Source: an uncultured Rhodanobacter sp. (lineage in GTDB: Bacteria; Pseudomonadota; Gammaproteobacteria; Xanthomonadales; Rhodanobacteraceae). Taken from it: DNA of 7,451 bases. The position numbers and the translations under genes were made by a program. The stretch spans positions 1-7,451 of the forward strand of contig CAIKJM010000671.1 of NCBI GenBank assembly GCA_903827735.1. Direction: 5' to 3'. Positions 6,025-7,451 of this stretch are shown here, piece by piece (the first letter of the stretch is position 1; each line of letters opens with the position of its first letter). The notes beneath the pieces were generated by a model that saw only the letters and a list, made by a program, of their open reading frames with translations, was not told where the DNA came from and searched no databases.

Positions 6025-7378
6025 TCTCGATGCCGGCGATCGCCGCATCGACCAGCCGATCGATGTCCGATTCGGTAACCACGTACGGCGGCATGAAATA
6101 CACCACGTTACCCAGCGGCCTCAGCACCACGCCGCGCTTCAGTCCATCCATATATACGCGCATGCCGCGCCGGTCTTCGGCCGCAAAAGGCCGGCGGCTG
6201 GTCTTGTCGACCACCAGCTCCACGGCGGCGATCATGCCGGTCTGGCGCACGTCGCCGACGTGCGGGTGATCGCGCAGCGGCGCCAGCCGCTTGGCCAGGT
6301 GCGCGGAGAGCTGGCGATTGCGTTCCAGCACCGGCTCGTCGCGGAATATCGCCAGTGTTTCCAGCGCCACGCGGCAGGCCAGCGGGTTGCCGGTATAGCT
6401 GTGTGAGTGGAGAAACGCCTTGCCCGCGTTGTATTCGGCGTAGAAGGCCTGATAGATGGCATCCGTGGTGAGTACGGCCGATAGCGGCAGAAATCCCGCC
6501 GTCAGTCCTTTCGACAGGCACATGAAATCCGGCGTCGTCGCCGCCTGCTCGCAGGCGAACAGCGTACCGGTGCGGCCGAATCCCACCGCGATTTCATCGG
6601 CGATGAAATGCACGGCGAACTCGTCGCACAGCGCACGCAGGCCGCTGAGATAGCTGGGGTGATACATGCGCATGCCGCCGGCACACTGCACTAGCGGTTC
6701 GACGATCACGGCGCAGGTTTCGTGCGCATGGCGTTCCAGCAGGGCGCGCAGTTCCAGCAGTCGGCGCGCGGCGATCTGTTCGGGACTCTCGCCGGGCTCA
6801 CCTTCGTACGTATCGGGCGACGGGGCAAGAAACGGCGTCAGCAGCAGCGGCGCATAGGTCTTGCGGTACAGCGCCACATCGCTCACGGACAGCGCGCCCA
6901 GCGTTTCCCCGTGATAGCTGCCGGTTAGCGCAATAAAGCGGGTCTTTTCGCCGTGGCCCTGATTGAGCCAATAGTGAAAGCTCATCTTCAGCGCGACTTC
7001 GATCGCGGCCGATCCGTTGTCGGCAAGGAATACGCGATCCAGCCCGGGCGGCGTGATGCGCACCAGCTCTTCGGCCAGAGCAATCGCCGGCTCGTGCGTG
7101 AAGCCGGCGAAGATCACGTGCTCCAGCGTGCGCGCCTGATCGGCGAGCGCGGCCGCGATGCGCGGGTTGGCGTGACCGAACAGGTTGGTCCACCACGAGC
7201 TGATACCGTCGAGATAGCGCTTGCCGTCGGCATCGATCAGCCAGGCGCCGTCGCCGTGCACGATCGGCACCATCGGTACGCCGGCCATATCGTGATCGTG
7301 CATCTGCGTGCAGGGATGCCAAAGATGTTTGAGGTCGCGCGCAGCGAGCGCGGCGTTGCTGCTTGTGGAGTGAGTCAT
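6008..7378 (-). CDS. bioA: Adenosylmethionine--8-amino-7-oxononanoate aminotransferase (DAPA synthase)
   Basis: 456 residues, full length for BioA, a PLP-dependent fold-type I (class III) aminotransferase. It converts 8-amino-7-oxononanoate (KAPA) to 7,8-diaminopelargonic acid in biotin synthesis, classically with S-adenosylmethionine as amino donor. Visible landmarks: LWHPCTQM (19-26), DGISSWW (57-63), GSYHGETLGALSVSD (153-167), IVEPLVQCAGGMRMYHP (225-241), IADEIAVGFGRTGT (259-272) with the PLP-pyridine Asp261, CLSK with Schiff-base Lys290, HSHSYTGNPLA (324-334) and LRPLGNVVYFMPPY (419-432). It resembles the Pseudomonas-type BioA closely. Compared with E. coli, Cys23 replaces Tyr17 of WHPY and Glu158 replaces Asp of YHGD. 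The start at 7378 gives a normal N-terminus but has no visible Shine-Dalgarno; a promoter-like pair lies just upstream. It is co-oriented with rsmE but separated from it by the oppositely oriented secreted-protein gene. Confidence 0.95.
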   Translation of the reverse strand: MTHSTSSNAALAARDLKHLWHPCTQMHDHDMAGVPMVPIVHGDGAWLIDADGKRYLDGISSWWTNLFGHANPRIAAALADQARTLEHVIFAGFTHEPAIALAEELVRITPPGLDRVFLADNGSAAIEVALKMSFHYWLNQGHGEKTRFIALTGSYHGETLGALSVSDVALYRKTYAPLLLTPFLAPSPDTYEGEPGESPEQIAARRLLELRALLERHAHETCAVIVEPLVQCAGGMRMYHPSYLSGLRALCDEFAVHFIADEIAVGFGRTGTLFACEQAATTPDFMCLSKGLTAGFLPLSAVLTTDAIYQAFYAEYNAGKAFLHSHSYTGNPLACRVALETLAIFRDEPVLERNRQLSAHLAKRLAPLRDHPHVGDVRQTGMIAAVELVVDKTSRRPFAAEDRRGMRVYMDGLKRGVVLRPLGNVVYFMPPYVVTESDIDRLVDAAIAGIEIAVAG

Positions 7379-7384
7379 CCGGCT

Positions 7385-7413
7385 ATCATCGGCGCTGTGC
7401 GCGGGACGCTCAA
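7385..7413 (-). promoter_or_regulatory. Candidate sigma70-type promoter for bioA, possibly giving a leaderless mRNA
   Basis: On the minus strand TTGAGC (plus 7408-7413) and GATGAT (plus 7385-7390) match the -35 and -10 consensus at four of six positions each, with a 17-base spacer. Six bases separate the -10 from the bioA ATG, so transcription would start at or next to the A of the ATG. This fits the lack of a Shine-Dalgarno. Such matches occur by chance and the call is tentative. The remaining bases to 7451 show no other supported feature. Confidence 0.3.
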
Positions 7414-7451
7414 GTCCAGCGGTGAATTCGGTCGGGTGGGCACGCTTGAGA

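Noticed and set aside
7375..7451. Minus-strand frame open from the window edge and ending in TGA overlapping the bioA ATG; also a plus-strand frame open from 7385 to the edge with GTG at 7397
   Set aside because: Only about 22-25 codons visible in each, no family signature, and open frames this short are expected by chance in GC-rich DNA. An upstream co-directional or divergent gene cannot be decided from this window.

Overview
The window is GC-rich bacterial chromosome, densely packed with ordinary housekeeping-style genes and with no phage, IS or CRISPR signal. Gene content and order (a ChpA/PilL-type chemosensory kinase, a CheB-like protein, a CheW-like protein, then rsmE and bioA) point to a gammaproteobacterium. 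The style of the proteins suggests the Xanthomonadales/Lysobacterales, possibly a Rhodanobacteraceae member; that placement is inference from memory of families, not a search.

Layout. Positions 2-2371 (+) hold the C-terminal part of a very large hybrid sensor kinase of the type IV pilus (Pil-Chp) chemosensory system: last Hpt domain, long dimerisation helices, HATPase, CheW-like domain and a receiver. It overlaps by ATGA with a CheB-like gene (2368-4128), which overlaps by ATGA with a CheW-like gene (4125-4658). These three form the translationally coupled end of the pil-chp operon; pilG/H/I/J would be expected upstream. Thirteen bases later, and convergent, lies rsmE (4672-5406, -), a 16S rRNA m3U1498 methyltransferase. 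A 230-bp divergent intergenic stretch (5407-5636) carries a palindromic element and a second hairpin. Next comes a small secreted two-cysteine protein (5637-6002, +), followed by convergent bioA (6008-7378, -), the biotin-pathway DAPA aminotransferase. The last 73 bases hold the bioA upstream region.

The kinase should receive signals from a pilus-linked methyl-accepting receptor through CheW-like couplers and phosphorylate response regulators controlling pilus extension/retraction. The CheB-like protein would normally demethylate the receptor. Here it appears to have lost the catalytic serine (Ala in the GAST position) while keeping the His and Asp, and it carries a long acidic linker and a degenerate receiver. 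This is the most interesting observation in the window. The chpABC...rsmE, bioA neighbourhood resembles that of Pseudomonas aeruginosa, but chpD/chpE are absent and a secreted-protein gene sits in antisense orientation between bioA and rsmE. I see no evidence for a wholly new system.
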